A DNA stretch of 64,000 nt. It comes from Streptomyces halobius (GTDB lineage: Bacteria; Actinomycetota; Actinomycetes; Streptomycetales; Streptomycetaceae). The translations under genes and the position numbers were made by a program. The stretch is from assembly GCF_023277745.1 (NCBI RefSeq), contig NZ_CP086322.1, forward strand, positions 7,750,001 through 7,814,000. Direction: 5' to 3'. A model generated the notes under the pieces. The model was not told the DNA's origin. It saw only the letters and a list, made by a program, of their open reading frames with translations, and did no database searches. Below, one piece after another: positions 27,272 through 35,955 of this stretch; the first letter of the stretch is position 1; each line of letters opens with the position of its first letter.

Positions 27272-28489
27272 ATGAACCGTTCCACCCGCTTTCGCCCGTT
27301 CCGCCGTGCAGTGCTCGCGCTCACTGTGAGCGCCACCGCCGGCTGTGGGCTTCTCCCCTTGGGCGGAGCGCAGGCGGAGGCGGCGCCGACCGCGTTCACG
27401 CTGGCCGCCGGGGGCGACATCCTCATCCACCCGCAACTCACCGGCCAGGCACGGCGGGACGCGGGCGGCACGGAAGACGGCGACACACCTCCGGACTTCA
27501 CCAGGATTATGGCTGGGGTGGCTCCCGTGCTGCGCCGCGCGGACCTGGCGGTCTGCCACTTCGCACCGGTCGTCGGCGGCCCGAAGGGCCCCTTCCAGAG
27601 CTACCCGGATTTCCTCGTACCACCGCAGATCACCACCGCGATCAAGGGCGCCGGATACGACACCTGCTCGACCGCCTCCCAGCACACCCTCGACCACGGC
27701 CCGGCCGGTGTCCGGCGGACCCTGGACGCCCTGGACAAGGCCGGACTGCGGCACACCGGCTCGGCGCGCAGCCGGGCCGAGGCCCAACGGCCGCTGATCA
27801 TGGACGTCAAGGGCGTCAAGGTCGCCCAGCTCTCCTTCGCCTTCGGCTTCAACGGCCGCGAGGTCCCCGAGGACAAGCCCTGGCTGGTCAACCAAACCTC
27901 CTTCGCCAGGATCGCCGCCGCCGAGCGCGCGGCCCGCAAGGCCGGCGCCGAGGTGGTCGTCCTCAGTATCCACTGGGGCCGCGAGCACCATCCGGAAGCC
28001 TCCGCGCCCCAAGTGGCGTTGGCCCGCCGGATCGCCAAGGAGACCGGTATCGACCTGGTCATCGGCCATCACGCGCATGTCGTCCAGCCGATGGAGAAGG
28101 TCAACGGCACCTGGATCGCGTACGGGCTGGGCAATCAGCTCGCCCGGCACGACGTACCGTCCGGGCTCACCGAGGAAGGCGCCATCGGCTGGTTCGAGTT
28201 CACCCGGCGCGACAGCGGGGGCTGGGATGTGGCGGCGCGCTTCGTTCCCACCCTCGTGGAGATCCCGCCGGACGACCGGGCCCCGGACGAGGCGGAGCCG
28301 GCCCGCGAGCCGGGCGCGCCCAGGGACCACCGGCTGGTCGACGTGGCCGCCGCGCTGCGCGACGACCGGCGGCTGAGCGAGCGGCAACGCGCCCGCTACC
28401 AGGTCGCGTTCGAGCGCACCGAGGGGACACTGCTCAACCGCGGCGCGGCCAAGGACGGTCTGCGGCCGCTCACCGAACTGCCCGGCTGA
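27269..28489 (+). CDS. capA: CapA/PgsA-family poly-gamma-glutamate synthesis protein, lipoprotein
   Basis: 406 aa. The signal peptide ends in the lipobox TAGC, so it is membrane-anchored outside the cell. The CapA metallophosphatase-like fold shows AAGGDILIHPQL (about 46-57), DTCSTASQHTLDHG, VVVLSIHWGREHHPE and VIGHHAHVVQPME. Residue N in the usual GNxH pattern is replaced by SQHTLDHG. CapA is needed with PgsB and PgsC for synthesis and export of poly-gamma-glutamate. It is the first gene of the pgs locus. The start is GTG 27269 or ATG 27272. Confidence 0.9.
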   Translation: MMNRSTRFRPFRRAVLALTVSATAGCGLLPLGGAQAEAAPTAFTLAAGGDILIHPQLTGQARRDAGGTEDGDTPPDFTRIMAGVAPVLRRADLAVCHFAPVVGGPKGPFQSYPDFLVPPQITTAIKGAGYDTCSTASQHTLDHGPAGVRRTLDALDKAGLRHTGSARSRAEAQRPLIMDVKGVKVAQLSFAFGFNGREVPEDKPWLVNQTSFARIAAAERAARKAGAEVVVLSIHWGREHHPEASAPQVALARRIAKETGIDLVIGHHAHVVQPMEKVNGTWIAYGLGNQLARHDVPSGLTEEGAIGWFEFTRRDSGGWDVAARFVPTLVEIPPDDRAPDEAEPAREPGAPRDHRLVDVAAALRDDRRLSERQRARYQVAFERTEGTLLNRGAAKDGLRPLTELPG

Positions 28490-28617
28490 GCGCGCGGCCG
28501 CCCGGCTGACGGAGCCCCACTGCACGGGGCCGCTTCCGCACGCCCCCGTCCGGCCGCTGCCTCCGCCCGTACGCCTTCCCGGCACTCACTCTTCGTTCTC
28601 CCGAAAGGAATCCCCTG

Positions 28618-30963
28618 GTGGTCGCTTCGCGCGCGAGGCGGCGGCAAAAGGCCCGCCGCAGGGCCGATATGTCGCTGCTGGGCGGTATCCGCCCGCCGAT
28701 CGCGGTGCTGTCGGCGCTGCTGCTCGCGCTGGCCGGACTCACCGCCGTCGGACTCGGCGGCTCCCAGGAGAGCGTCCCCAAGGCGGTGTTCACCTCCCAG
28801 CAGCACTTCGCCGAGGACGGCGCCATCGCGCTGCGGGCCTCCCTCGACGAGAGCGTCACCGACTTCCAGCGCGCCGCCGCGCTCGCCTCCGCGGGCCCGC
28901 CGGCCGACGCCGACCACGTCCTGGACACCCTCGGCAACGTCTACGAGAAGTGGCGCGGCACGGCCGTGGTCGACATCGCCTCCGGGAAGCTGCGCGCGGC
29001 CCGCGGCGAATCGCTGCCGCTGGCCGCGATCGACCGTACGAAACTCGCCGATGACGGCGGCCTGGCCCCGCGGATGGTCCGGCTGCGCAACGGCGAGACC
29101 CGGCTGCTTTCGCTCGCCCTGCTCTCCTGGGAGGGCCGACCGCAGCAACTCCTCGTCGGCTCCAGCAGTCTGAAGGTCCCCGGGATCAGCCTGGGCGCGT
29201 TCCGCTCCATCGCGGTGGTCGACACGAAGGGCACGGTCCTCAGCAGCGACGGCATCCCGGAGCCCGAGCAGGTGCTGACCGACCTCCAGCGCAAGGAGGC
29301 CGGCCGGTCCCGGCGCCAGCTGTCGGCGTTCGCCCGCGATGCCGCCGTCAAGGCGGCCCAGCACCCGGCCAAGGCCAAGGAGCTCGGCTCGGGCGGCTTC
29401 CCCGGCGTGAGCGGGAGCCTGACCGGCGAGGCCCATGCGGGGGAGCGGGCGGTCGCCGGCTACGCCACCCTCGCCACCACGGACCCCAAGGAGCACTCCA
29501 CCGCCACGGGCCTCGGGCTGACCGTGGTCGCCATGGTCCCGGTGACCGAGGAGCCCGGTGGTACCGCCGATTCGCTGTTCGGCCTGCTCGCTGCGGCGGC
29601 GCTGCTGTTGATCGGCGCGCTGACCGTGGGGCTGCTGCTGGGCACCGTCCAACGGCCGCTGCTCCAGCTGTTCCTGGAGAGCCGCCGCCTCTCCCGCGGC
29701 GACCTCGCCCGCCCGGTGCGCGTCCCCCGGCACGGCGAAGCGGCCCGGATCGGCCGCGCACTGGAGAGCCTGCGCGGCCAGCTGCTCGGGGAGCGGCCGG
29801 AGCACGCGTCCTTCGCGTCCGGGCCCCCGGACGCGGTGCACCGGCACCGTCCGGCCGCCGGTCCGCGCCGGATCCCGGGCCTTCGCCTACTCGGCAAGAC
29901 GGGTACCCGCGGCCTGCTGGCCGTCTGCGCCTGTCTGCTGCTGGCCTGGTCCGCGCCCCTGGGCTTTCTGCTCAACCGCACCGACGGCACGGTCACCGTC
30001 CCCCAGCAGCTCGTCAACGACCAGCGCGAACGCACCGACACCCTCGCCGACCGGGTGCGCCGCGCACTCAACGAGGGGCACACCGACCTGACGTCGGTGG
30101 CCTCGCTCCTCGGCGCGGACACCACGGCGGGCCAGGCCCAAACCCTCCTGCACCGGACCCTGTACGAGCACCACCGCTACCGGTCGCTGTACGTCGTGGA
30201 CGCCAACGGAGGTGTGCTCAGCCGGGTCGGCGAGGACCCGCGCGCCACTGACGGTGCCGGCCGCGACCGGCAGCTCGCCGTCGTCAACGACCATGGCAAG
30301 GAGCCGGTGATCGTCGGCGCTGCATCGGTGCCCGGCCGCAAGGGCGCCACCGTCGTCGGCGAATTCCGTATCGACTTCCTCAACGCGCTGCTCAAGCGGC
30401 CCGGCCTGGGCCAGATCCGGTTGGTCGACGCCGACCACCGGGTCATCGGCGGCAACACCGGCTACCGGGCGTTCCAGGACCTGCCCGCCGAGCGGCTGGA
30501 CCGCCTGGTGACGGCGGTCAACCTCAAGGCCGGCAGCGCGAAACGGGCCGGCGGCATCCTCTCCCGTACGGGCGAGGGCGCCAAGGTCGCCGCGGCCGCT
30601 CCGTTCACCGGCGGCGGCGTCGCCGAACCGCTCGGCTGGACGGTGGTCAGCTGGCAGTCCGCGACCCATCTGGACACCCCGGAGTCCATCCGCGAGCACC
30701 GCTCCCTGCTGGCCGGTCTGCTCGGGCTGACCGCGGCCGCGGCCTGCCTCGGCTGGCTGCACATCGTCGTCGTACGGCCGCTGCGCGAACTGGCCGGGCA
30801 GGCCGAGACGCTGGCCGCCGGCGACCGCCGCACGGTGCTCTACCCCCGCCACCACGACGAGGTCGGCGCGGTCAGCCGCAGCCTGGAGCTGATCCGGCAG
30901 CGACTGCCGGCCAGGTCCGCGCCCGCCGGCCGGCCCGCCCCGACCAGCGACCCAAGGAACTGA
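28618..30963 (+). CDS. double sensor-like membrane protein (two TM-extracellular-TM-HAMP modules, no output domain)
   Basis: 781 aa. Module 1: TM about 27-48, an extracellular Cache-like domain, TM about 318-342, then HAMP-like RLSRGDLARPVRVPRHGEAA. Module 2: TM about 431-455, a second extracellular domain (YRSLYVVDANGGVLSRVGED, GQIRLVDADHRVIGGNTGY), TM about 698-720, then a HAMP-like helix (RPLRELAGQAETLAAGDRRT, PRHHDEVGAVSRSLELIRQR) that ends the protein. No kinase, cyclase or methyl-accepting domain follows. AAAGGA serves GTG 28618. It lies between capA and pgsB, 6 bases before pgsB, so it may act directly on the synthase. That is inference. Confidence 0.85.
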   Translation: MVASRARRRQKARRRADMSLLGGIRPPIAVLSALLLALAGLTAVGLGGSQESVPKAVFTSQQHFAEDGAIALRASLDESVTDFQRAAALASAGPPADADHVLDTLGNVYEKWRGTAVVDIASGKLRAARGESLPLAAIDRTKLADDGGLAPRMVRLRNGETRLLSLALLSWEGRPQQLLVGSSSLKVPGISLGAFRSIAVVDTKGTVLSSDGIPEPEQVLTDLQRKEAGRSRRQLSAFARDAAVKAAQHPAKAKELGSGGFPGVSGSLTGEAHAGERAVAGYATLATTDPKEHSTATGLGLTVVAMVPVTEEPGGTADSLFGLLAAAALLLIGALTVGLLLGTVQRPLLQLFLESRRLSRGDLARPVRVPRHGEAARIGRALESLRGQLLGERPEHASFASGPPDAVHRHRPAAGPRRIPGLRLLGKTGTRGLLAVCACLLLAWSAPLGFLLNRTDGTVTVPQQLVNDQRERTDTLADRVRRALNEGHTDLTSVASLLGADTTAGQAQTLLHRTLYEHHRYRSLYVVDANGGVLSRVGEDPRATDGAGRDRQLAVVNDHGKEPVIVGAASVPGRKGATVVGEFRIDFLNALLKRPGLGQIRLVDADHRVIGGNTGYRAFQDLPAERLDRLVTAVNLKAGSAKRAGGILSRTGEGAKVAAAAPFTGGGVAEPLGWTVVSWQSATHLDTPESIREHRSLLAGLLGLTAAAACLGWLHIVVVRPLRELAGQAETLAAGDRRTVLYPRHHDEVGAVSRSLELIRQRLPARSAPAGRPAPTSDPRN

Positions 30964-30969
30964 ACGGCC

Positions 30970-32289
30970 GTGCTCTTTCTCTACCTCGTCCTCGTGGTGT
31001 GCTGCGCCGTCCTGCTGGTCGCCGGCGTCATCGAACAGCGCCGGCACTTCGACAACCTCGCCCGCATCCCGACCCGGGTACTGGTCAACGGCATCCGAGG
31101 CAAGAGCTCCATCACCCGGCTGTGCGCCGGCGCACTGCGCGGCGGCGACCTGACCACCGTCGCCAAGACCACCGGCACCGCGGCCCGGTTCATCCACCCG
31201 GACGCCACCGAGGAGCCCGTCTACCGCAAATTCGGCATCGCCAATGTCGTCGAGCAGATCGGCATCGTGCGGCGGGCCGCCGCCTACCGGCCGGACGCCC
31301 TGGTCATCGAGTGCATGGCGGTGATGCCGGCGCTCCAGGAGATCAATCAGAGCAAGCTGATCCGCTCCACCATCGGTGTGCTGTGCAATGTCCGCGAGGA
31401 CCATCTGGAGGAGATGGGACCGACGCTGGACGATGTGGCCCGCTCGCTGTCCCGCTCGATGCCCGAGGGCGGCATCTGCGTGACGGCCGAGCGGGACCGG
31501 TTCGCGATCCTCCAGGAGGAGGCGGACGCCCGTAACTGCCAACTGGTCTACGCCGACCCGGACAGTGTCACCGACGAGGAGCTGCGCGGCTTCAGCTGGT
31601 TCACGTTCAAGGAGAACGTCGCCATCGCGCTGACCGTCGCCGAACTCCTCGGCGTGGACCGGCAGACGGCCCTGAAGGGCATGTACGACGCGCCGCCGGA
31701 CCCGGGAGTGCTGTCGGTGGAGCGGTACCGCACCCCGGACGGCAAGCGGCTGCGGTTCGCCAACGTCTTCGCGGCCAACGACCCCGAGTCCACCACGATG
31801 AACATCGAGCAGCTGCTCCAACTGGGCGCGATCCGGCGGCCGTTGAACCTGGTCATCAACTGCCGCCCGGACCGGGTGGAGCGCAACGGCCAGATGGGCC
31901 AGCTCGTCCCCGGGCTGGCGCCGGAGAAGGCCTTCCTCATCGGCCAGCCCACCAAGAGCGCCCTGGACGCGATCCCCGCCGAGTGGCGGCACCGCGCGGT
32001 GGACCTCGGAGGGGAACGCCGGGAGCCCGGGGAGTTCATGGCCGAGCTCTTCGCCCGGCTCGGCCCCGACTCGTCCCTCGCGGCCATCGGCAACATCCAC
32101 GGCCAGGGCGAGGCGCTCCTGGAGCAGCTCGCCGAACTGCCGCACGACGGCGGGCCGGGGGACGAAACCGGTGGCACCGGGCCCGCGGACCAGCAGGCCG
32201 CCGTCCCTCACCCCACCCCGTACGACCCGCTTGACCCGCTTGACCCGTTCGGCTCGTACGATCCGCACGTCCCAGGAGAACCCCGTTGA
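30970..32289 (+). CDS. pgsB: poly-gamma-glutamate synthase subunit PgsB (CapB)
   Basis: A 439-aa ligase of the Mur-ligase-like superfamily that polymerises glutamate through gamma-amide bonds using ATP. One N-terminal membrane helix (LFLYLVLVVCCAVLLVAGVI) is followed by the P-loop VNGIRGKSSITR (G41-S47), KTTGTAARFIHPDA, VIECMAVMPALQEINQSKLI and VCNVREDH-like GVLCNVREDHLEEMGP. The last 45 residues are an acidic Pro/Asp tail with a DPLDPLDPF repeat. GTG start, 6 bases after the sensor-like gene. The stop overlaps the pgsC start. Confidence 0.93.
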   Translation: MLFLYLVLVVCCAVLLVAGVIEQRRHFDNLARIPTRVLVNGIRGKSSITRLCAGALRGGDLTTVAKTTGTAARFIHPDATEEPVYRKFGIANVVEQIGIVRRAAAYRPDALVIECMAVMPALQEINQSKLIRSTIGVLCNVREDHLEEMGPTLDDVARSLSRSMPEGGICVTAERDRFAILQEEADARNCQLVYADPDSVTDEELRGFSWFTFKENVAIALTVAELLGVDRQTALKGMYDAPPDPGVLSVERYRTPDGKRLRFANVFAANDPESTTMNIEQLLQLGAIRRPLNLVINCRPDRVERNGQMGQLVPGLAPEKAFLIGQPTKSALDAIPAEWRHRAVDLGGERREPGEFMAELFARLGPDSSLAAIGNIHGQGEALLEQLAELPHDGGPGDETGGTGPADQQAAVPHPTPYDPLDPLDPFGSYDPHVPGEPR

Positions 32290-32768
32290 TCCCCGCCGTC
32301 CTGACCCCCGAGATCGCCGCCATCGGTATCGCCCTGGGGCTGCTGTTCTCGCTGGTCTGCTACCTGACGACCAACCTGTCCCCGGGCGGCATGATCACCC
32401 CGGGCTGGCTGGCGCTGACCCTGGTCGAGGACCTCCAGCTGGTGTCCATGGTCGTCGGCGTCACCGTTCTGACGTATCTGGCGACCCTGCTGGTCCAGCG
32501 CCATGTGATCCTCTACGGCAAGCGGCTGTTCGCCGCCGTCGTGCTGCTCGGTGTGTTCCTGCAGGCGACCCTGCTGTTCATCCTCCAGCGCGAGTTCCCG
32601 CTGATGTACTCCAACCAGACCCTGGGCTTCATCGTCCCCGGTCTGATCGCCTACCAGCTGGCCCGTCAGCCCAAGGGCGCCACCCTCCTCGCCACCGGCT
32701 CGGTCACCCTCGTCAACTACGTGGTGATCACCGCCGGCATCCTGCTCGGCGCGCTGCCGTCCACCTGA
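32286..32768 (+). CDS. pgsC: poly-gamma-glutamate synthase membrane subunit PgsC (CapC)
   Basis: 160 aa, about five membrane helices, with the conserved PgsC layout: EIAAIGIALGLLFSLVCYLT, SPGGMITPGWLAL, ILYGKRLFAAVVLLGVFLQ and TLGFIVPGLIAYQLARQPKG. It forms the membrane part of the PgsBCA synthase. The TTG start overlaps the pgsB stop by 4 bases (TTGA), so the two subunits are made together. Confidence 0.92.
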   Translation: MIPAVLTPEIAAIGIALGLLFSLVCYLTTNLSPGGMITPGWLALTLVEDLQLVSMVVGVTVLTYLATLLVQRHVILYGKRLFAAVVLLGVFLQATLLFILQREFPLMYSNQTLGFIVPGLIAYQLARQPKGATLLATGSVTLVNYVVITAGILLGALPST

Positions 32769-32792
32769 TCCCGAGAACGGAGCCGACCCCGC

Positions 32793-33878
32793 ATGACCAC
32801 CACCGACAAGCGCCGCCGGAACCGCGTACTGCACGCCGCCACGGTGATCGCCCTGCTGGCCGGCAGCGCCGTGCTCACCGTCGCCCTGCGCGAGGAACAG
32901 CAGGCCAATACCCCCACCGTCCAGGCTGTCACCGAACCCGGCGCGGCCCCGGCCGACGCCAAGGGCTCGGGCACCCAGGGCGAGCGCTGGGAGCGGCTGA
33001 GCAATCCCGCCCGCACGGTGCTGCGCGACGGCGCCGGCAAGGTGCTCGCCACCTTCACCGACGGCGCCCGTACGGCCACCCTGACCGGGCCCAGCCGCAG
33101 CTTCACCGAGCCCGCGCACACCGCGTCCCGGATCGTCACCGAGGACTGGGTGCGGCTGATGCCGGAGAAATGGCGGGTCGGCGCCGAGACCGAGCCCTGG
33201 TTCACCAAGTGGTTCAAGGAGATGCGCGACAGCACCGCGGACGACGTCTTCGCCATCGCCTTCCAATACGTCGAGGGAGCGCCGGTGAAGAAGGACGCCG
33301 CCGGTGTCGCGTACGCGGGCGACGCCAACTTCGGGCCGATCAACCCCAACGGCCGCGTCGGCGCCGATCTCCGGCTGGAACAGTCCGACTTCTACGACTA
33401 CCTCGGTATCCCGTACACCTTCCGCGACGGCACCCACGTCACCCCCGAAGCCGCCCGGGCTCGTTCCATGGACTGCTCCGGGTTCATTCGTACGGTCTTC
33501 GGCTACCGGGCCCGCTTCCCCCTGATGTCGTCCGACACGACCGGCGACGGGCTGCCGCGTACCGCCAACGGCATGGCCCGTTCGAAGACCGGCGTGGACA
33601 TCATCAAGCTCAAGGGTGCCGCACCGCGCTACGAACGGCCGGCCTCCATCGACCAGTTGCAACCCGGGGACCTGGTTTTCTTCTGGCTCGACGCCCGGAC
33701 CAAGGACCGCCTCGACCATGTCGGCATCTACCTGGGCCAGGACACCGACGGCCACCGGATCTTCATCTCCAGCCGGGAAGAGGTCAACGGACCCACCATC
33801 GGCGACAAGGGCGGCGTTTCCCGCCTCGACGGCAACGGCTTCTACGCCGAACTGCTGCGCAGCGCCAAGCGCCTGTAA
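32793..33878 (+). CDS. exported NlpC/P60-family hydrolase of the pgs locus
   Basis: 361 aa. An N-terminal signal anchor (VIALLAGSAVLTVAL) is followed by a linker and a region about 63-215 without a known domain. The NlpC/P60 domain carries the catalytic Cys in RSMDCSGFIRTVFGYR (C228), PGDLVFFWLD and the catalytic His in LDHVGIYLG (H309). These enzymes cut gamma-D-glutamyl bonds in peptidoglycan; relatives (PgdS, CwlT types) cut poly-gamma-glutamate. Its place 24 bases after pgsC suggests it opens the wall for export or trims the polymer. Confidence 0.9.
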   Translation: MTTTDKRRRNRVLHAATVIALLAGSAVLTVALREEQQANTPTVQAVTEPGAAPADAKGSGTQGERWERLSNPARTVLRDGAGKVLATFTDGARTATLTGPSRSFTEPAHTASRIVTEDWVRLMPEKWRVGAETEPWFTKWFKEMRDSTADDVFAIAFQYVEGAPVKKDAAGVAYAGDANFGPINPNGRVGADLRLEQSDFYDYLGIPYTFRDGTHVTPEAARARSMDCSGFIRTVFGYRARFPLMSSDTTGDGLPRTANGMARSKTGVDIIKLKGAAPRYERPASIDQLQPGDLVFFWLDARTKDRLDHVGIYLGQDTDGHRIFISSREEVNGPTIGDKGGVSRLDGNGFYAELLRSAKRL

Positions 33879-33924
33879 CCCCCGGACACGCGACGATGCC
33901 CGGGCCGGCTCCGCCGAGCCGGTC

Positions 33925-34050
33925 CGCGCATCTGCAACCAAGCCTGCTGCAGCCGTCGACCGCGGAGTGCCGGTAGACGTAGCCGCCCCGCTCGGTCTTC
34001 TTCTGCCTCGCGTGCCTGGCTTGCCGACTGTCCCGACCATGGCCCGCCAC
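33925..34050 (-). mobile_element. remnant of an IS481-family transposase
   Basis: On the minus strand QKKTERGGYVYRHSAVDGCS appears, matching the integrase core around the first catalytic Asp of IS481-type transposases (GYVYLHTAVDGYSRLAY in relatives). Nothing recognisable of the element remains on either side. Confidence 0.55.
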
Positions 34051-34139
34051 CCACCCGTCGAGGAGGTTGGTGGGGCCCTGCCGGTGATAGCGTTGCTCTC
34101 TTCTCCGGCGTTTCCGGATGGAGTCCCGTCAGGCACCTC

Positions 34140-34817
34140 ATGACCGACTCGCACCAGCTCCTCCGCGATGCACTCGACGTCTTGGACACTGCCTTTGCAC
34201 CACGCGCCGAACTGCCGATTTCCGTGGGCGGCTGCACCTACTGCTACCCCGAAAGCGATCTCGAAGCCCTGACCGGCCCCGTACAGGAGATACCGGAGCA
34301 ACTGATCTCCCACGTCGCGATCGAGGTACCCGACCACTGGGACGACTTCCCCGGCTTGTACCGCAAGTTGGCGCCCCGGATCGTCCGACTCCTCATTGCC
34401 GGCGAGCTCACCCACAGCATCGTCGCCTCCCGGCTGCTCGCCGCCGGCTGGCGCAACTGGACCGCGCCGGAGCGCACAGCACTGGAGAACGTCTGGCGCG
34501 CCTGGTGGCAGTCGGTCCTGAACACTCATTCGAGCACCGGGCACGTCATCGACGTACTGGAGACGCTCGCGGTCACCGCAGGAACCCTCGCCCCCTGGCT
34601 GGCCAGGTGGGCCCGAACCCGCACCGAGTCAGCGGACCTGCACCTCGGCTACGCGCTCGACTGGTGGCTCATCGAGGACGAACTCGCCGACCTCCACTTC
34701 GGCTTCCACGACGAGGTGCACGCCACGCCGGAACTGTTGCCATGGCTCCTGTCCTTGGAGGACGGCCGCATCGGTGCCACACATCTGAGGGAAGTCGAGC
34801 GCATCTCATACAGCTGA
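34140..34817 (+). CDS. hypothetical protein in the island
   Basis: 225 aa, soluble, acidic and Trp-rich (WRNWTAPERTALENVWRAWW, YALDWWLIEDELADLHFGF). It begins MTDSHQLLRDALDVLDTAF. A GGCTYCYPESD stretch in the first third has two Cys that could bind metal or form a disulfide. No family is recognised. Codon use is less GC3-biased than in the flanking core genes. No clear ribosome binding site. It lies between an IS481 remnant and a response-regulator fragment and could be the cargo of a lost element. Confidence 0.7.
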   Translation: MTDSHQLLRDALDVLDTAFAPRAELPISVGGCTYCYPESDLEALTGPVQEIPEQLISHVAIEVPDHWDDFPGLYRKLAPRIVRLLIAGELTHSIVASRLLAAGWRNWTAPERTALENVWRAWWQSVLNTHSSTGHVIDVLETLAVTAGTLAPWLARWARTRTESADLHLGYALDWWLIEDELADLHFGFHDEVHATPELLPWLLSLEDGRIGATHLREVERISYS

Positions 34818-34865
34818 GCAACCTCGTACGGGGGATGCGGCGAGGGCCGTCGCCGTGGTTCGGTC

Positions 34866-35088
34866 AGGAACAGGACCAGGCGCCGCCGTCGGCTGGGCGC
34901 TGGTACGCCGTCAGGTCGCGTAGGTCGGGCATCAGGGTGTCGAGGATCACCAGGTCGAACCACCGGGCGGCGAGAAGCGCCAGTGCTCGGAGCTGGTGCT
35001 CGCCCTGATTGCCTGATAGCCCGCCAGCTCCGTGGCCTCCAGCAGCTGTTCGGATGTTGCCGCTGCGTCGAGGACGATCAGAAGGTGT
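34866..35088 (-). pseudogene. fragment of a response-regulator receiver domain
   Basis: The minus strand begins RHLLIVLDAAATSEQLLEAT then ELAGYQA. A frame change follows, then RWFDLVILDTLMPDLRDLT, matching the phosphoacceptor Asp and LMPD of receiver domains. The remaining sequence stops at once. The 5' end runs into the terminal repeat of the insertion sequence, so the element entered at or near its start codon. Confidence 0.6.
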
Positions 35089-35955
35089 CTCACGTGGCGA
35101 GTCTGGCGAGTTTCTTGTAGCAGGTCAGGGTGGCTGCGAGGCCGAGGAAGGCGAGGAAGTGGGAGCCCTTCCGCTCGTACCGGACTGTGCGGCGGCGGCA
35201 GCCGATCGGCCAGGCTGTGGACCGCTCGATCTTCCAGCGGTGGCGGCCGAGCCGTTCGCTCGATTCGACCCCTGGGCGTGCGATGCGCGGGACAAGCCCG
35301 CGTTCGCGCAGCCGGGCGAGGTGCTCAGCGGAGGAGTGCGCCGTGTCCGCCCGGAGCTTGACCGGGCGGCGGCGTCGCGGTGCTCGGCGGGAGCGGACGG
35401 CGGGGATCGAGCGGATCAGCGGCTTCAGGGCCAGGATGTCGTTCGTCTTCGCGGCCGACACCGCGACGACCAGGGGAATGCCCGGGCCTCGGACGACACA
35501 TGCAGCATGCTGCCCTTCTTGTCGCGGTCGACCGGGTTCGGCCCGGTCAGCGAGCCCCTTTTTCCGCCCGGACCGAGGCGGCGTCAACGATCGCCGAGGT
35601 CCAGTCCAGCTCGCCCCGGGCGCCGAGTTCGTCCAGGACCGCGCGGTGCAGCCGGTGCCACAGCCCTGCCCTTGTCCATACGGTGAACCGGCGGTGCGCG
35701 GTGGCGGGCGACACCCCGAACGTCTCCGGCAGATGCCGCCACGCGCACCCGCTGGTCAACACGTACACCACCGCCGTGAACACGGCCCGCTCATCGCACG
35801 GAGCGGTCCCACCGCCCTGGGGGCGGGGACGTGAACGGCGGCAACAACGGGGCGACCAGCTCCCACAGACCATCAGGAACCAGTCGCTGCGACAGATCAA
35901 CACCCACAAGGAGCAAGATGCCGCAGCTCACACCATCACCACATGAGACATCCCC
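35085..35955 (-). mobile_element. decayed IS5-family (IS427-like) insertion sequence
   Basis: Ends carry imperfect inverted repeats: GGTGTCTCACGTGG at the left and GGATGTCTCATGTGG (minus strand) at the right. About 870 bp long, with a single transposase gene on the minus strand that is broken by frameshifts. The left end abuts a receiver-domain fragment. The right end abuts the 3' end of a protein-kinase gene and supplies part of its stop codon. Exact borders are plus or minus a few bases. Confidence 0.8.
35090..35907 (-). pseudogene. IS5-family transposase, multiple frameshifts
   Basis: Pieces in order: VGVDLSQRLVPDGLWELVAP, then FTAVVYVLTSGCAWRHLPET and LDWTSAIVDAASVRAEKG (DDE Asp), a third-frame stretch GSLTGPNPVDRDKKGSMLH, and GIPLVVAVSAAKTND to RIARPGVESSERLGRHRWKI. 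Frame changes lie near 35825, 35550 (at GGAAAAAGGGG, a site that may be a programmed slip) and 35480. At least two are not programmable, so the protein is dead. Confidence 0.8.

Noticed and set aside
27269..32768. Phosphatidylglycerol 'pgsA' function for the capA-pgsB-pgsC genes
   Set aside because: The shared name is a coincidence. These proteins have CapA, Mur-ligase-like and PgsC features; the lipid enzyme PgsA is at 59020.
35550..35570. Programmed frameshift in an active IS transposase
   Set aside because: The GGAAAAAGGGG site is suitable, but two further frame changes elsewhere make the transposase dead.
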